From Gigaspora rosea (taxonomy: Eukaryota > Glomeromycota > Glomeromycetes > Diversisporales > Gigasporaceae), in contig QKWP01001137.1 of the NCBI GenBank assembly GCA_003550325.1, positions 55,672 through 119,671 on the forward strand: DNA of 64,000 bases, written 5' to 3'. Of this stretch, positions 10,984 to 23,149 are shown in pieces. A program made the position numbers and the translations under genes. The notes beneath the pieces are model-generated. The model searched no databases. It was not told the origin of the DNA and saw nothing but the letters and a program-made list of their open reading frames with translations. Position 1 is the first letter of the stretch, and each line of letters begins with the position of its first letter.

Positions 10984-12316
10984 CTTCCAAGTGTTCAAAG
11001 CATTTTTTTTGAACCTATTCAGGATATTATCAAAAAGTATTTAATATTAGAATCTACCTCAGTTCAAAATGAGCAAATATTACAAAGTATCTTATATCAT
11101 GCTTGTTTATTTGAAATTTCAAAGGAACTAACTATGGTAGGACCCCGAAATATACATAGATAGGTCAGATATAAGTTTGCTTATTTTTAAGGTTTTTTAT
11201 GCAGATCTTTTCTATTTATAGTAATTTTTTTGCTTATTTTTAACGTTTTTATGCAAATCTTTCCTTTTTTAGTAACCCTATAATTAACCTGACCTATCTA
11301 TGTATATTTCAGGGTCCTACTATGGTATAGCTTTATATTGTATAGCATTATATTGTATAGTCAATATGGTTATTATTTTATTTAACTGATATCTTTTATT
11401 AGCTTTCTAGCGCTCATGAATATATGGACGGATATCTCGAAGATGAATACGATGCATTAAAAGCTTCGCTTGAAAATATTATGAATATGGTTAACCACGA
11501 TCATATTCTTGAGATTTGGAAAGTTTTATTATTTGATCATCGTGATTATAGTTATCTTCATTATGTTATACTTTTAATTGACAGTACACACCTTTGTACC
11601 TGTCTTTACATCATTTCAACAGGTTCTATTGCAGCCATTTTTTCTGTAGTTTTAAAATGTCTTGCAATGCCAAATTTGATATTAAGCTTATATCTAAGCA
11701 TTGGTATACTGATCAAATGCAAGTGTCTGGATATTCAGTAATTACAAGCAGTGATGCTATAGAATTTGATATGAATAAGGAAATGAATCAAGTGGTTTCT
11801 ATTCGCGGGTCTAATATGTATCAAGCTAGTATTTATGCAAGTGTTACAGAAAAACAAAAATATGCGCATGGTTTTGGCATAGCTAAAAGTGGGCTAAAGT
11901 TTGCCATGGAAAATAGATTGGTTAATAAATTCGTGGGGCTGATAGTAAAATTTATTGAAAACTATTCTGAGGTCAATACCAATGAACAAATGACTGTTAA
12001 TATTAACCAAATTGAAAATTTGAAAAAGGCAAAGCATAAAAGATGTCCAAGGTTACAAAATTCTGAGCAGCAAAGCATTTTTGAAGACATAAATGCAAAA
12101 CAAGACTTAAATAAAAGGCAAGACTTGGATGATTTAAATTCAAACTGACATAAGTTAAGAAAAAAAGCTAAAAATGATGTCGAGATTGAAAATTGTAAAA
12201 GTTCAAGAACAAAGAAAAATTCTGCTCCAAAAATGAAAGCTCATCATTGTGGTAATTGCTATGGGACTGGTCATTATGCTACTACATGTAAATTTCCTAA
12301 GAATTATTTTAAATAG
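10984..12316 (+). pseudogene. MULE transposase, 3' part (SWIM, zinc knuckle)
   Basis: C-terminal third of the same MULE gene. It resumes in phase at 10984, runs to ATG at 11134-11136, then a phase-0 intron (donor GT at 11137, acceptor AG at 11401-11402; the intron now contains a MITE), then from 11403. The SWIM zinc finger begins at THLCTCL near 11590; a frameshift near 11620 moves its C-x-H half into another frame. The tail is Lys/Asn-rich with a TGA at 12146-12148 and then a CCHC zinc knuckle (CGNCYGTGHYATTC) before TAG at 12314-12316. The domain order FAR1, MULE core, SWIM, zinc knuckle fits eukaryotic MULE transposases. Not functional. Confidence 0.8.
11140..11318. mobile_element. 179-bp MITE on the MULE splice junction
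   Basis: Long inverted ends: GGACCCCGAAATATACATAG at left and the near-complement CTATGTATATTTCAGGGTCC at right. The 9-bp TSD ACTATGGTA occurs at 11131-11139 and 11319-11327. The target is the exon/intron junction ACTATG|GTA, so the insertion duplicated the 5' splice site. A 9-bp TSD is the Mutator hallmark. Related ends occur at 15144 and 16686. Confidence 0.9.
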
Positions 12317-14332
12317 TCTGTTATAAAAGTTAGATGGTACATATAGTCTTGTACTGTATTATTTGTTGAAAATTACTTGCTGTAATTGTATTGTTTACAT
12401 TTGTATCATTTTTTTTAAAAAAAGTTTTCAGGTCTTAGGTCTTTAGCAAATATAGCATATCTTGCATTCTATTTATTTTTTTTTTGAAAAAAGTAGTCGT
12501 TCAAATTTAATAATAGTATGTTTATATACTTTAAAAAGAAGATATAATGTATGCAATGTATGTACTTACATGTATATACACATATGTGCTGATTATAAAT
12601 AAAAGTAATCAATTAAACATGTTTGATATATATGGTATTTTTGTTATTTGACCAATAACACGGAGCGGCTCCGGTTGATCACTATAATTAATATAGATAA
12701 CTAGAAATTTCACATGCAGGCAGCTTCGCCGCCTATTACAGCTAACTAATAATAATTAGACATAGCAGATGGTATCATGATGTTACTAGTTACTGATAAT
12801 TTAATACTTTTTTAAAATTTTTTAAATATTTTAAATTTACTCTTTTATTTATAAAAATAGAATAATTCGGCACTTTGTGCACAAGATAGTTAAAAAAATA
12901 TAAGTAGAAAAGTATATGAACAACCTTTATATGACTCTTGCTTGGCCAATTTTTGACTCTGTTCTTTTTTTTTTTACATTATAAACGTTGTTGACAAATT
13001 AGTTTATTACTTTCAGCCTCGTTTCGCTTAGACATTTTCAAAATTCAATTTAATATTAAATTATAATGTGCTATTTTTTTTTATATCTTGCTCTCGGCCT
13101 CACTTCGCTCAGCCTTGTTTCAAACTTCATACCTTTTCAATTTATTAATAATAACATATCGTGATATTTGAGTTGCTAATTAGGTTAGATAAATTGATTT
13201 AGTAGTTAGATGAACTAATAGATTCTGTGTTTTACATTACGCCCCAGTGGTCCCCCTCTCTCTCTTAGTAAAAAAATTTAGACTAAGAAAACAAAACTGT
13301 TAATGTCCGGAGCTAAAATTTTAAATTAATATTATTAAATAAATATATATTTATATATATAATAAAAATAACTATAAAACTTGTTTATTTTTTATATGTA
13401 CATCAATGACCAATCATATTTGGCAATTAGCGGACAGACAGACAGACATGGTCAGCTCTAGTATATGCACTAGATCACGTGATGTAGATCACGCGCGTGC
13501 ACAAAATGTAAGTCCTCCGCTACGCTCCGGACAATAAATATACATAGAGCTTCGGGATATTTCAGAAAATTTTATATAGTCACAGAACAATTCGAAATAT
13601 TTTTTTTTGAAAAAAAATTTTTTAAAAATTTTATCATGTGAACCCTCCCTCTTCCAGAGGGAAAAGAGGTAATGTAAAACACAGAATATAGTTGGTCTCA
13701 TCTTAATATTACATTCCTCTCATGAAAAGAAGAACAAAAATAAATAAATAATTAATTAATTATATAATGTATTCATTCAAGAAAAAAACTTTGTATATAC
13801 AGTAAATACAATTTTTACAACCAAAATGCTTTGTGATCTAGTGATCTGATATGTATCATTGTATGCAGAGATCACAAATCTGAATTTTGGATTTACTAAT
13901 TCCCAGGTTCCTATTTGGTCAAATGCAAATTTTATCCCTCATCAAATGAAATAAATTACTGGTTGGATGGTTTAAAAATTAATGTAAAAAGTATTGATTT
14001 TATTAATTGGTTTGTAAAGGTTATTTTCAAAAAAGTGAAATATTTATTTAAAATTATCGAATAAAAAAACAAATTGGAGGCTTTTTTTCAGCAGTATTTC
14101 TTAAATCTTTCTATCACAATCTAAAATAAACAAATATGAGAGGACAACAAGTAGGAACTAAAATTTTAGCTTTATTTTTTTATGATTTATATTTTTTCTT
14201 TCTTATTTTATTTTTTAAGTTATTTTTTTATCTTTTTTTTTAATTCGTTTTTATTTTTGTTTTTTTTTGTTTCTTTTTTAAATTAGTTTTTTTTTATTTT
14301 AAATAATTTTTTATTTTATAATTGCCATATAA
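12317..14332. other. AT-rich region without a gene
   Basis: About 2 kb with no credible coding frame. It holds A/T homopolymers, short inverted G/C-rich motifs (CGGAGCGGCTCCG near 12663, GGCAGCTTCGCCGCC near 12720), two CTTCGCT-type motifs near 13020 and 13090, and a GACAGACAGACA run near 13436 followed at 13515 by a CCGCTACGCTCCGGACAAT segment related to one near 61320. Confidence 0.5.
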
Positions 14333-14436
14333 CCACAAAATAACGCATAGAGTTATTTTGAATTTCGGCCTGAATTAAGTTTAATTTAGGCCAAAAGTCA
14401 AAGCACACCATTATGTTATTTTGTAGTTATATAGCA
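14333..14436. mobile_element. 104-bp hairpin MITE-like repeat
   Basis: Inverted 22-bp ends TGCCATATAACCACAAAATA(AC) and (GT)TATTTTGTAGTTATATAGCA with two mismatches. Internally there is a second short dyad (GGCCTGAATTAAG/TTAATTTAGGCC). No TSD is clear in the flanking A/T-rich DNA. Too short to code. Confidence 0.6.
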
Positions 14437-15143
14437 TTTTTATTTTATTTTTTTTAGTTTTTACTTTTTTTATATGTTCATTTTATTGGGAAACATCAAA
14501 ATGGGGTAGGGTAATATTAACTGAAAAATTAACTCAAAACAGCCTTATCAAGCTTAATCAGGAAAGGAATTATTTCACATTGGACTTTTATTCTTGAAAA
14601 AAAATTTAATTTAGAAAAGATCATCAAATTTTCATTGCGAACATTTGTACTGTCTTTGACGATCAAAGATTATCAATTCATCTATCCTATAAAAAATCTG
14701 AAAAAGAAAAATGTGCAAAATGCAGAGACTTATTTTCAAATATAGGCAAAGGCCTAATGATAATATAAAAAACTAATTCTTTTTATCAGTTACAATTGCA
14801 TTGCAGTTTCTTTCGCTTTTTTTTATTTTATTTTTTTTTCGGTAACAATAGCAGTAGCTATAGCTATAACAATAGCTATAGCAATAGCTATTTCAAATTC
14901 TATTTATCTATTTAAGAAAAAGGGCCAATGAAAATTTTCTTTCTTGGAATTTCGAGGAAATTTTGACTGCAGATCTTCTGCATAAAGATGCTACAAATGA
15001 TCAAACAGTTGCACTATCTAACCGTGTATGATGAAAAAGTTGACAGGATCCGGTTCATACATGCATACAACTAATATATATATGAAAATATGGATCAGCT
15101 GAATTGAATACCTCTAATGATAATAACAACTTTGTAGCTGCAG
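14437..15143. other. AT-rich region without a gene
   Basis: No coding frame or terminal repeats. A short simple repeat of TAGCTATAGCAATAGC type lies near 14850-14892. Otherwise unremarkable. Confidence 0.4.
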
Positions 15144-15983
15144 AGGGCCCCTGAATACTAATATGTTATATATATAAACCTTCGTCTTCAAATCTTATAT
15201 AAGTGTACAAAAAAATTTTATTATGGAAGTGTACATTGGCTTAAAGCTTTATATTTAATGTATAACAAAAGTTTAATATAAGTTTTTTATACTTTAATAA
15301 AGTGTACAATAAAGCAAAATTTATTATTAAGCTAATGTACAATAAAGATTTAAATATTTAAGTTTGCTTTTTAAAATTTTTTAAATATTTTCTCTAAGTT
15401 TCATCCTGACCTTGCTTGTAATTTATATTTATTCATTTTTTATTCAGAACTTTTCAGAATATATATTTTCTTATAGAATTTATTAATTTCTTCCTATTGT
15501 TTGACTGTCTAGAATTATTCATACTAATTTATATATTACTTTTTAAATAAAATATATCATCTTTGTTAGAGTTGGGATTAAAGTTAGTAGATAATATTAT
15601 ATAGTACTAAAATTTTGCAAGAAACTTTTTTTATTAGTATACAAAAAATGATTTCTTAGGCAAAGTTTTGTGATAAGAGTGACTTTTCACAAAAAGCAAT
15701 TATTGTTTTAATCATCACATTATACCTGATCTTGCATTCTGATTGGTCAATAAAAAAATTGGTGGAAAAATTAGTATAACCTCTCTTATATACTGTATGA
15801 TATACCAATTCAACATAATTAGTAAGTGTACACCAATCTTTTTTTAATAATATTAATTAAGTATATATCAAAGGTCAAAAAATTTGCTATCAAAAAGCTC
15901 ATTTTTGTACACAAATGGACAAACGTTCTAAAAAATTTAGTTTGAGTGTACGACAAAGATTTTTTGTATATATTCAGGGGTCC
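15144..15983. mobile_element. 840-bp MITE, 9-bp TSD
   Basis: Terminal sequence AGGGCCCCTGAATA at left, TATTCAGGGGTCC at right, with TSD TAGCTGCAG at 15135-15143 and 15984-15992. Internally long inverted blocks (for example GTGTACAATAAAG and relatives) suggest fold-back structure. No ORF. The GGRCCCCTGAA ends relate it to the elements at 11140 and 16686. Confidence 0.85.
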
Positions 15984-15992
15984 TAGCTGCAG

Positions 15993-16676
15993 TGACGCTG
16001 ATCATTACTTGAACCCGTACCGTTTTGAAACGTAATTAAATTAAAAATTTCAGTATTACTTATTGTACTAAATTTATAATGTTAAAAAATTATGTATTGT
16101 TTATGTTAGTATATTTATATTATAGTTAAATTTACAATAATTTATTGGTATATCACGTGACCTGCGATATAGCAGATTGTAATATTTAACAAGTGCCTTT
16201 AAAAAATAATAGTATAGCAGAAGCTCGTTTTGATTGGCTAAAATTTGAATAAATATAATTGGCAATGATTATTTATTTATACAGTCAGTTGTAATTTTTA
16301 AAATACTTTATTAGTAAAAATCGTCACGCCATATAAAATTTTTTTTTGTAATACGTGATGAAACAATAAACTTAAGCAACCTATTTTTTGTCTTTAAACC
16401 TACTGTTTTTTAATAAGAGATATAGTGAGATACAGTAGTTCAAGAAACTAGATAAGAAGTGAATATTTTGAAAGGTCGAGAAGATGGTTCAGTGATCTAA
16501 GCAATTAGTAAGTGAAATTGTGAGATGTTGTTTTGACTGGGCTTGTTTACCTTACAAGTAAAAAAAAAAGTACTATTTTGAATTACTATTCTAAATCCTT
16601 TTATTGTATATATTTAGGCTATGAATATAATTTATAAAATAACGTTTATAGATACAAAAAGTTGTAATAGTGGTAG
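15993..16676. other. AT-rich region without a gene
   Basis: About 680 bp without terminal repeats or protein-like frames. It separates two MITEs of the same family. Confidence 0.4.
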
Positions 16677-16685
16677 TGTTTAGAG

Positions 16686-17557
16686 AGGACCCCGAATAAT
16701 CTATGGAAGGTTATATTTGAGTATCATAGTAAAAATTTTTTTGGTTAGCACTTTTGGTTTGGTATATATAAGCTTCATTTCATACATTAAATCAAACTTT
16801 TACCTATCTTTAACTTTTTTTAAAATAAAAAATCTTAAAAAAAAAAAAAAAAAAACTGAACGTTCTCTAGAAAAAAAACAGAACAATTTCCTAAAAAAAA
16901 AAAAAAAAAAATTTTTAAAGTTCAAAATCTCTTAAGCCCATTTTATCTGTAAGCTGCCAAGGATTATAAATATATATACCACAAGTTGTGCCAAAAAACT
17001 TAAAAAAAAAAGCCATTTTGACCAATTTTTATCTCCTCTCCCTTTTATCCCTCTCTCCTTTTTACCAGAATCCCAAAAAACTCTGATACAACTCAGATGA
17101 TTCTAAAAAAGGAAATTTTGTATAGAAATTCATCAAACATTGTATTTTTATATAATAAATTTTCAAATTTTGATCTATTTTATACATCTATTTAGCTAAA
17201 ATACTGCTAAAATTATACAAATTCAGATTTGAGTTGTATCAAAGTTCTTTGGGATCCTCTTTTACACCTTTTTCCTTTTTTTACCCCTCTCTCTTACTCT
17301 CTCTCTTTTTTACTCCTCTCTCCTTTTTACCTGCTGGATTACTATTATAGCCCAGATTTTTCATTAGCACATTTTAAATATAACATTTATAAAAATTACC
17401 CCATTAGCATTCTTTAAATATACCTATTTTGCCATTTAGCGGGTTTCAAATATAACCTTTTTCTCCAATACCTACTTTTCAAATATAACCTTTTTTGAAA
17501 AACAGCCCTCCATTATCTATTTTTCAACTATGACCTTACATAGATTATTCGGGGTTT
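16686..17557. mobile_element. 872-bp MITE of the GGACCCC family, 9-bp TSD
   Basis: Inverted ends GGACCCCGAATAATCTATG (left, 16687) and CATAGATTATTCGGGGTTT (right). TSD TGTTTAGAG lies at 16677-16685 and 17558-17566. The interior has poly-A tracts, CTCTCTCC runs and a nested 182-bp MITE at 17072-17253. No transposase. Confidence 0.88.
17072..17253. mobile_element. 182-bp MITE nested in a larger MITE
   Basis: Inverted ends: CCCAAAAAACTCTGATACAA at left, GTTGTATCAAAGTTCTTTGG at right. Its sequence closely matches the split copy at 35478-35595 plus 37841-37875, which fixes its extent. No clear TSD. Confidence 0.75.
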
Positions 17558-17994
17558 TGTTTAGAGTTTTTGAGTATGCGTAATAATATATTGCAAAGCT
17601 AATTTAAGTATTTTTTGTAAAATAATATATTTATCATGTAATAAATACTATAGATATATATTTGTGAAATTTAAATTAAAACAATAATTATTAAACTGTA
17701 TTAAATGTACTATAAAAGCGTCTTTAGAGAGTATTAAAAGTTCATAATAAACTTTATTTGGGTATAGCCGGTAATCTATCTGAGGTGTGATCAATATTTT
17801 TTCAAGGTATTTTAACAACCAATCAAAATGAACTTCTGCTATGCTAAAAATAATAGCATGATTAAAAATCCATCTGATTAGTTGTCGATCTTTGAATTTT
17901 CAGGCTGATTAGAGTAAACGTCCTATACAAAAATACAATCGATCATATAAAAAGTCACTAACGAATTTGATTATATCAGATTAAGGGTAGGGTG

Positions 17995-18334
17995 AACGTA
18001 GATCATTTTTAATAGTGATCACGTTGTGATCATATGAAATCAGGTGATTGACCAATCACGATTGTAAACATCATAAATCATTTTTGTGTAACTAAGGGAA
18101 ATTTGAGCTGATTTAGAAAAACTTTATGACATATAGAAGTATAATTTTTTCAAATACTATATTTATTAAAATTTTACTATTACAAAAAGAGTATTTTGTA
18201 CTACATATTATAAAATTTTTGGCTAAATTAATAACAACCGTAAAAAGTTTTATTTGTAGCACATTTTTATTTTCTATATAAATCTCATTGTACTACTAAA
18301 ATCATATAATAAATAATTTACGTTCACCCTACCC
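17995..18334. mobile_element. 340-bp MITE flanked by TTAA
   Basis: Inverted ends GGGTAGGGTGAACGTA and TACGTTCACCCTACCC, each abutting TTAA (17991-17994, 18335-18338), the target of piggyBac-type transposons. The interior is AT-rich with a GTGATCACGTTGTGATCA dyad near 18020. A decayed relative with a recognisable right end lies at about 63060-63346. No ORF. Confidence 0.75.
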
Positions 18335-18601
18335 TTAAATTTGCTAGAAGCAAGTAACGTCAGAGAACAATAACAGCCAATCAGATGGATTTTTAATCAT
18401 GCTAACAACAATCATATAATTTTTAAAAAAATTTTTTAATTTTGACTCAGTGAAATAAAAAAAAATATAAATAGTTTTATATCCTTTTTAATAATATAAT
18501 ATAAACATATGTGATTTCGTTTTCATAAAATTTACAAACTTTATAGGTAAAACGATAATATAAATAATAATAGTTTATTAAATTTATTTAATAAAATACA
18601 A

Positions 18602-19040
18602 TTAAAATTTAAATTTAAATGATTCGAATAGTTCTCTAATATAATTATCTTCAATGTAATCAATACTTATTTCCATATTAATTAAATTTTTGTAACCTGT
18701 TCCAAAAAATTTTTTTTCAAATTCTTTTTTGTAATCTCCTATTGATTGAATTAAAGTATCCTAAATAACAAATAAATTTTTTTCTGTTATATCAAGTATG
18801 TTATTTAATAAATTTTTATAGAAAATCATTATTCTATTTATGCTCACAACATATCTGGATATCTAAATGAATTATTCCAAGTAAATTCCTCTGCTAGTGT
18901 ATAAAAGACAGGATGTTTCTCTATTCTTTTTTTTTAATCTTTTAATTATTAACTGATGTTTTTTTCGTAGTTTTTCATAAAGAAAATCATTTAATTCTGT
19001 AATTAATTTTTTTACTTCTTTCAATTTGGTTGTTGTATAC
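18602..19040 (-). pseudogene. decayed unrecognised coding sequence
   Basis: Three stretches read as protein on the minus strand but in shifting frames with stops: a Lys-rich helix-like segment near 18960-19035 (TELNDFLYEKLRKKHQL), then EKHPVFYTLAEEFTWNNSFR near 18850-18925, then SIGDYKKEFEKKFFGTGYKN running to a stop at 18602-18604. Acidic/basic codon choice is unlike the surrounding T-rich DNA, which argues for past coding. I do not recognise the family. Confidence 0.45.
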
Positions 19041-19199
19041 TGTATTTTTTTTTATTTATTTAAAAATTTATTTCGTTTTTTTTATTATTAAATTTTAAAT
19101 TTTTTTATTTTATTACATATTTTTTTTTATTTAAATTATTATTTTTTTATTTAAATTTTTTTTTAGAATTATTATGTATTGCACCACTGGTTATAGTTA

Positions 19200-20308
19200 A
19201 CCATTATAATAAATGTTTAATGATAACCAGTTAATTCTGAATTTTGATTTCGCCAATTACACAGATCACCACATATAAGTATTTTTTTTTTTGTTTATAA
19301 TCGTCCTTCTTTTTTGCTACAGTACTAATTAGGCCTTCTTTTTGTTGCATTAGTGTCGTTGATGTTGCCGTTACTGGTGCTTTTTGATCGTTGTTGCCAT
19401 TATTGGTGCTCTTTGATCATTGCTGGCAGTGTCTCTATTGTTGGTGCTTCTGGTTGTCACTACTAGTGCCGGTGTTATTGTTTGCTAGAATTTCGATGGT
19501 AGGTCATGTTCACAGTTATTAATTTTGCTTATTTGGTATTGCTGTATAAAAACGTTGTCTTTTAGTATAGTCGTCATTACTGGTGTTGATGCTGGTATTT
19601 TAGTGGTGGGTCGTGTTCACATTTATTAGCTTTGTTTAGTTTGGTGCTGTTGTATACTAATATTGCTTTCTAGTATAGTTGTCGATTGTCGGTGTTATAG
19701 TTTAATGGTCACTGTGGTTTGATTCTCTAGCTTATAGAATACTTTCATCGTTCGCTATTTTCTTCACGTTGTATGTGGTTTTCGTTTTGCGATTCACTGC
19801 GCCATGGTTACATCGCGTCATTTTTTTTGTTCTGGATTTTTGGCTTTTGTAACATTGTAGTTGGGTTTTAGTATTAGATAATTTAATATTTAGAGTTAGG
19901 GTTAGAAATTAAAATTAGTTTGAAATTGAGTGTTTAGAAAAAAGGAGCAAAGTGGAGGTAATAGCCATAGCGAAGTGACTATAGGGTGAGCGAGGCGAAC
20001 CCTGTAGGTGTTGCTGAGCGTTAGTAAAGCAACACAAATTATGCCATATATAATAAAATGGTGTATAGGTGTGTTTGGTTGCGTGTAGCTGATAAAATGG
20101 TAAAACCGTGATTAATATTGTATGATAGTGTTTGTTCGTTATCGAATAGTAAAGGTTAGTAAATATGAACTTAAATCGTTTGATAATTGTAGTTATAACC
20201 CTTACATTATAAATTTATATTGTGTAATGTTTATGGTTATTTATAACCATCTGGTTAAGGTTAACCAGTGGCTTTTTATTCCATATTTTTTTTTTAAATT
20301 TTTTTTTA
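19200..20308. other. no gene; degenerate GTTGNTGCT-type repeats
   Basis: From 19330 to 19720 the sequence is loosely repetitive on GTTGTTGCC/ATTGGTGCT words, with a similar texture at 21580-22260. I find no frame that stays open with a protein signature on either strand. It may be a very old, diverged repeat. Confidence 0.4.
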
Positions 20309-20825
20309 GGGAGCATCCATAAATAACATTATGTACCCCATAGTAGCGCTTGACCCCCTTACTATATAAAAAAAATTTCAAAATCCATATGTTTATATAT
20401 AAAATTTTACAAAAACTTGAATATATTGTGATACAGTAATCTGTAGGTATCTTTCGATTCATCTTAGTAAGACAAATCCAATAATACCAAAATCATTTCA
20501 TTTGGATTACTGGATCAATAGTTATTCACAAGAAACTATTGATTTTATAGTCATTTTATAAAAAATATAATAACTAATAGTATTTTGCCAATAACTTTTG
20601 ATCCAGTGATCCGCATGAAATAAAATTGGTACCATTCGACTTCTCTCACCAAGACGAATCGAGTGGTACCAAAATCATTAAATTTGGACTACTGGATCAG
20701 TTTTTAGACGATTTTTTCTAAAAAATTGCATTATATTTTTTGACCCCACCCTACTTAAGAGGAAAAACATTATATTTTGTCAGACCTCCTCCTCTCTTGT
20801 ATAACATTATTTCTGGATGCCCCCT
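20309..20825. mobile_element. 517-bp MITE, GGGGGCATCCATAAATAAC family
   Basis: Inverted ends GGGAGCATCCATAAATAACA (left) and ATTTCTGGATGCCCCCT (right), bounded by TA (20307-20308 and 20826-20827), a Tc1/mariner-type TSD. A second copy is at 54602-55133. The interior contains the ~100-bp GATCC-bounded dyad module at 20600-20699. Confidence 0.85.
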
Positions 20826-21560
20826 TATCGCTACGTTTTTTATTAAATTTTTTTTATTATTTTTTATTATTTTATTTTTTTGTTGCGTTTTTTTTTATCT
20901 TGTTTTTTTTTATTTATTGTTTTATTTTATTTTTATTTTTTTTAATTTATTAGCAGTTTTTTTATTTTTTAATTATTTTTTAATTGTTTTTTTATCGCTA
21001 TGTTTTTTTTTAATAACATTAATTTTTTTTTTAACATTATTTTTTATTTTTTTAATTAAATTATCATTCGACTTTTTTTTTAATATTATCATATATATAT
21101 ATTTTTTTAACTTATTTTTTTTATTTTTATTTTTATTTTTTTTAACTTATTATTTTTTTATTTTTATTATTATTATTATTATTTTTAATTTTTTTTGACT
21201 GTATTTTTTTTTTTAAAAACGGTTTTTTTTAAATGTTTTTTTATTTAAATTATTTATTTAAATTATTTATTTAAATTAATTTTTATTTAATTTTTTTTTT
21301 AAAATATTTTTTTTTTATTTTATTATATTATATTTAAAAATTTTCATTTTTTTATTTAAAATTTATTTATTTTTATTTATATATTTATTATTTTTTTTAA
21401 ATTTTTTTTTAAATTATTTTTATCTATTTTTATTTTTTTTATTGTTAAATAGTTAATAAGGTTAATAAGATAATCATATTATACAAAATAAGTATAAAAT
21501 TTTTTTTTATTTAAATTTACTTTTATATGTACTAATTAATTTTTTTTAATTTTTTTTTGA
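20826..21560. repeat. T-rich low-complexity tract
   Basis: About 730 bp composed almost wholly of T with short A interruptions. The long frame across it (20740-21198, plus) translates to Phe/Leu/Ile-only sequence and is an artefact of composition. Confidence 0.8.
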
Positions 21561-22429
21561 TTTTTGGGTTCTTGTCAGAGCTATTAACTTTCATCGTTAG
21601 AGTCGTCCATTCTGGTGCTTGCTCTTCATCGATAGTATTGCTTATTCCAGTACCTTTTTTCACGCTTCTTCGTTTTTGACAATTGTCTCATAGTTTTTCA
21701 ATAATGGTGCTTTGGATTTTTGGGTAAGTATGCTGATTTCTTTTTAAAGTTTTTTCGTTTTCATATTTTGGTTATATTGTGTACGAAATAGGGATTTCAG
21801 AAATTTGTTTTGTGGGGGTTTCGTCACTAGAGCTACCTATTTCGGTATTTCGCCATTGGAGTCGTCCTTTTCAGTGTTTTTCTTTGTTGGTGTTTCTTTT
21901 ATCATCGGTATTGTCCAATTGGTATACTTCCTTTCGTGGTGCTATCTTCGTCATTAGCACTTCTTTTGTTCAGTCTGCTGGGTCTGTCATTAGTATTTCT
22001 GTTTCTTTCTTGGTATATGTTAGGCTTTGAATTTCGTTTTTCTTTTGTTTGGTTTTTTTTTTGGCATATCAGTAACTTTTTCTTTGTACAGTGTCTCTAT
22101 GGCGTTCGTACAGCATCTTTACAGCATTTGTATGGTATGCAGTGGTGTCTTTATAGCGTTCATGCAGTGGTGTCTTTATGGTGTTTATATGGTGTTTGTG
22201 TGGAGTCTTTATAGTAGTTGTGTGGTGTTTCTAAGGCGTTTTTGTAGTATCTCTTGTAATATGCTTTGTATTTTTTTTTAAATAAAAATATATTATTTTT
22301 TATTATTTTTGTAAATTTATAATCAATTTAATATTATGTATTTGTATAATAAATTAAATTATTATTAATAATAAAATATATGAATATTCAAATTTTTTTT
22401 TATTATATAAAAAATTAGCTAGCATTTAA

Positions 22430-22980
22430 TATTTAGATAAGCATATAGTAATTTTTATTATTTGCTTTTTTGTTATTTTTTTTATTTTTTACAATCTGCG
22501 CAGAAAATTAAAAAAATTTCTTCAACAATCGCCAGCAGAGTTGCAAATATGCACAAATTTTTAATAATTGAGCTTTTAAAAAATCTGCGCAGATATGTAC
22601 TATAAATTTATTTACCCAAAATATATAAAAAATTGGTATTTAAATAAGTATATAGTAATTTATTATTATTTGCTTTTTACAATTTGCGCAGATTATTGAA
22701 TTGTTAAAGAACTATACAAAAAATTAAAAAAATCTTTAACTGTCATTGGCAGGGTTGCAGATTTGCGCAGATTTTTATTAATTACAGTTTTAAAAAATTT
22801 GCACTATATTTTAGAGGTTGGAACCGGTTTTAATAATTCGGGTTTATCACGTGAATTTTGTGATATTTTAGAATTTAATCCAATTAAATTTTAATAAATT
22901 CTAAAATATCACAAAATTCACGTGGTAAACCCAAATTATTAAAACCGGTTCCAACCTCTACTATATTTATTTACCCAATG
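22430..22980. repeat. tandem ~200-bp duplication
   Basis: Two tandem copies, each with ATATAGTAATTT...TATTTGCTTTTT, GCGCAGA motifs, GGCAGRGTTGCA and ending in ACTATAWWTTATTTACCCA. The first ends near 22622, the second near 22980 and is interrupted by the MITE at 22812-22959. The intact first copy serves as an internal empty-site control. Confidence 0.75.
22812..22959. mobile_element. 148-bp near-perfect hairpin MITE, 9-bp TSD
   Basis: Almost entirely palindromic: arms of about 65 bp beginning AGAGGTTGGAACCGGTTTTA and closing with its complement. TSD ACTATATTT at 22803-22811 and 22960-22968. The high arm identity implies a young insertion. No coding capacity. Confidence 0.9.
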
Positions 22981-23149
22981 CTAGATGTTATAATTTAGTT
23001 TTTAGCAAATTACTATAAAATTTATATGTAATAATCCAACTTATAGCAAATTTACTTGATTTTAGGGGTAGCAAAAATGTCTAAATTCATGCAGATCAGT
23101 TATGGCCTCTATGAGAAATGGCTGGTGTCCTATTTTAGAACTGGAAAAT

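Noticed and set aside
19960..20030. possible tRNA or rRNA fragment in a G/C-richer patch
   Set aside because: No cloverleaf boxes or recognisable rRNA sequence; only short GCGAGGCGAA-type words.
20740..21198. 152-codon plus-strand open frame
   Set aside because: Phe/Leu/Ile-only translation of a T-rich tract; no stop codons because of composition.
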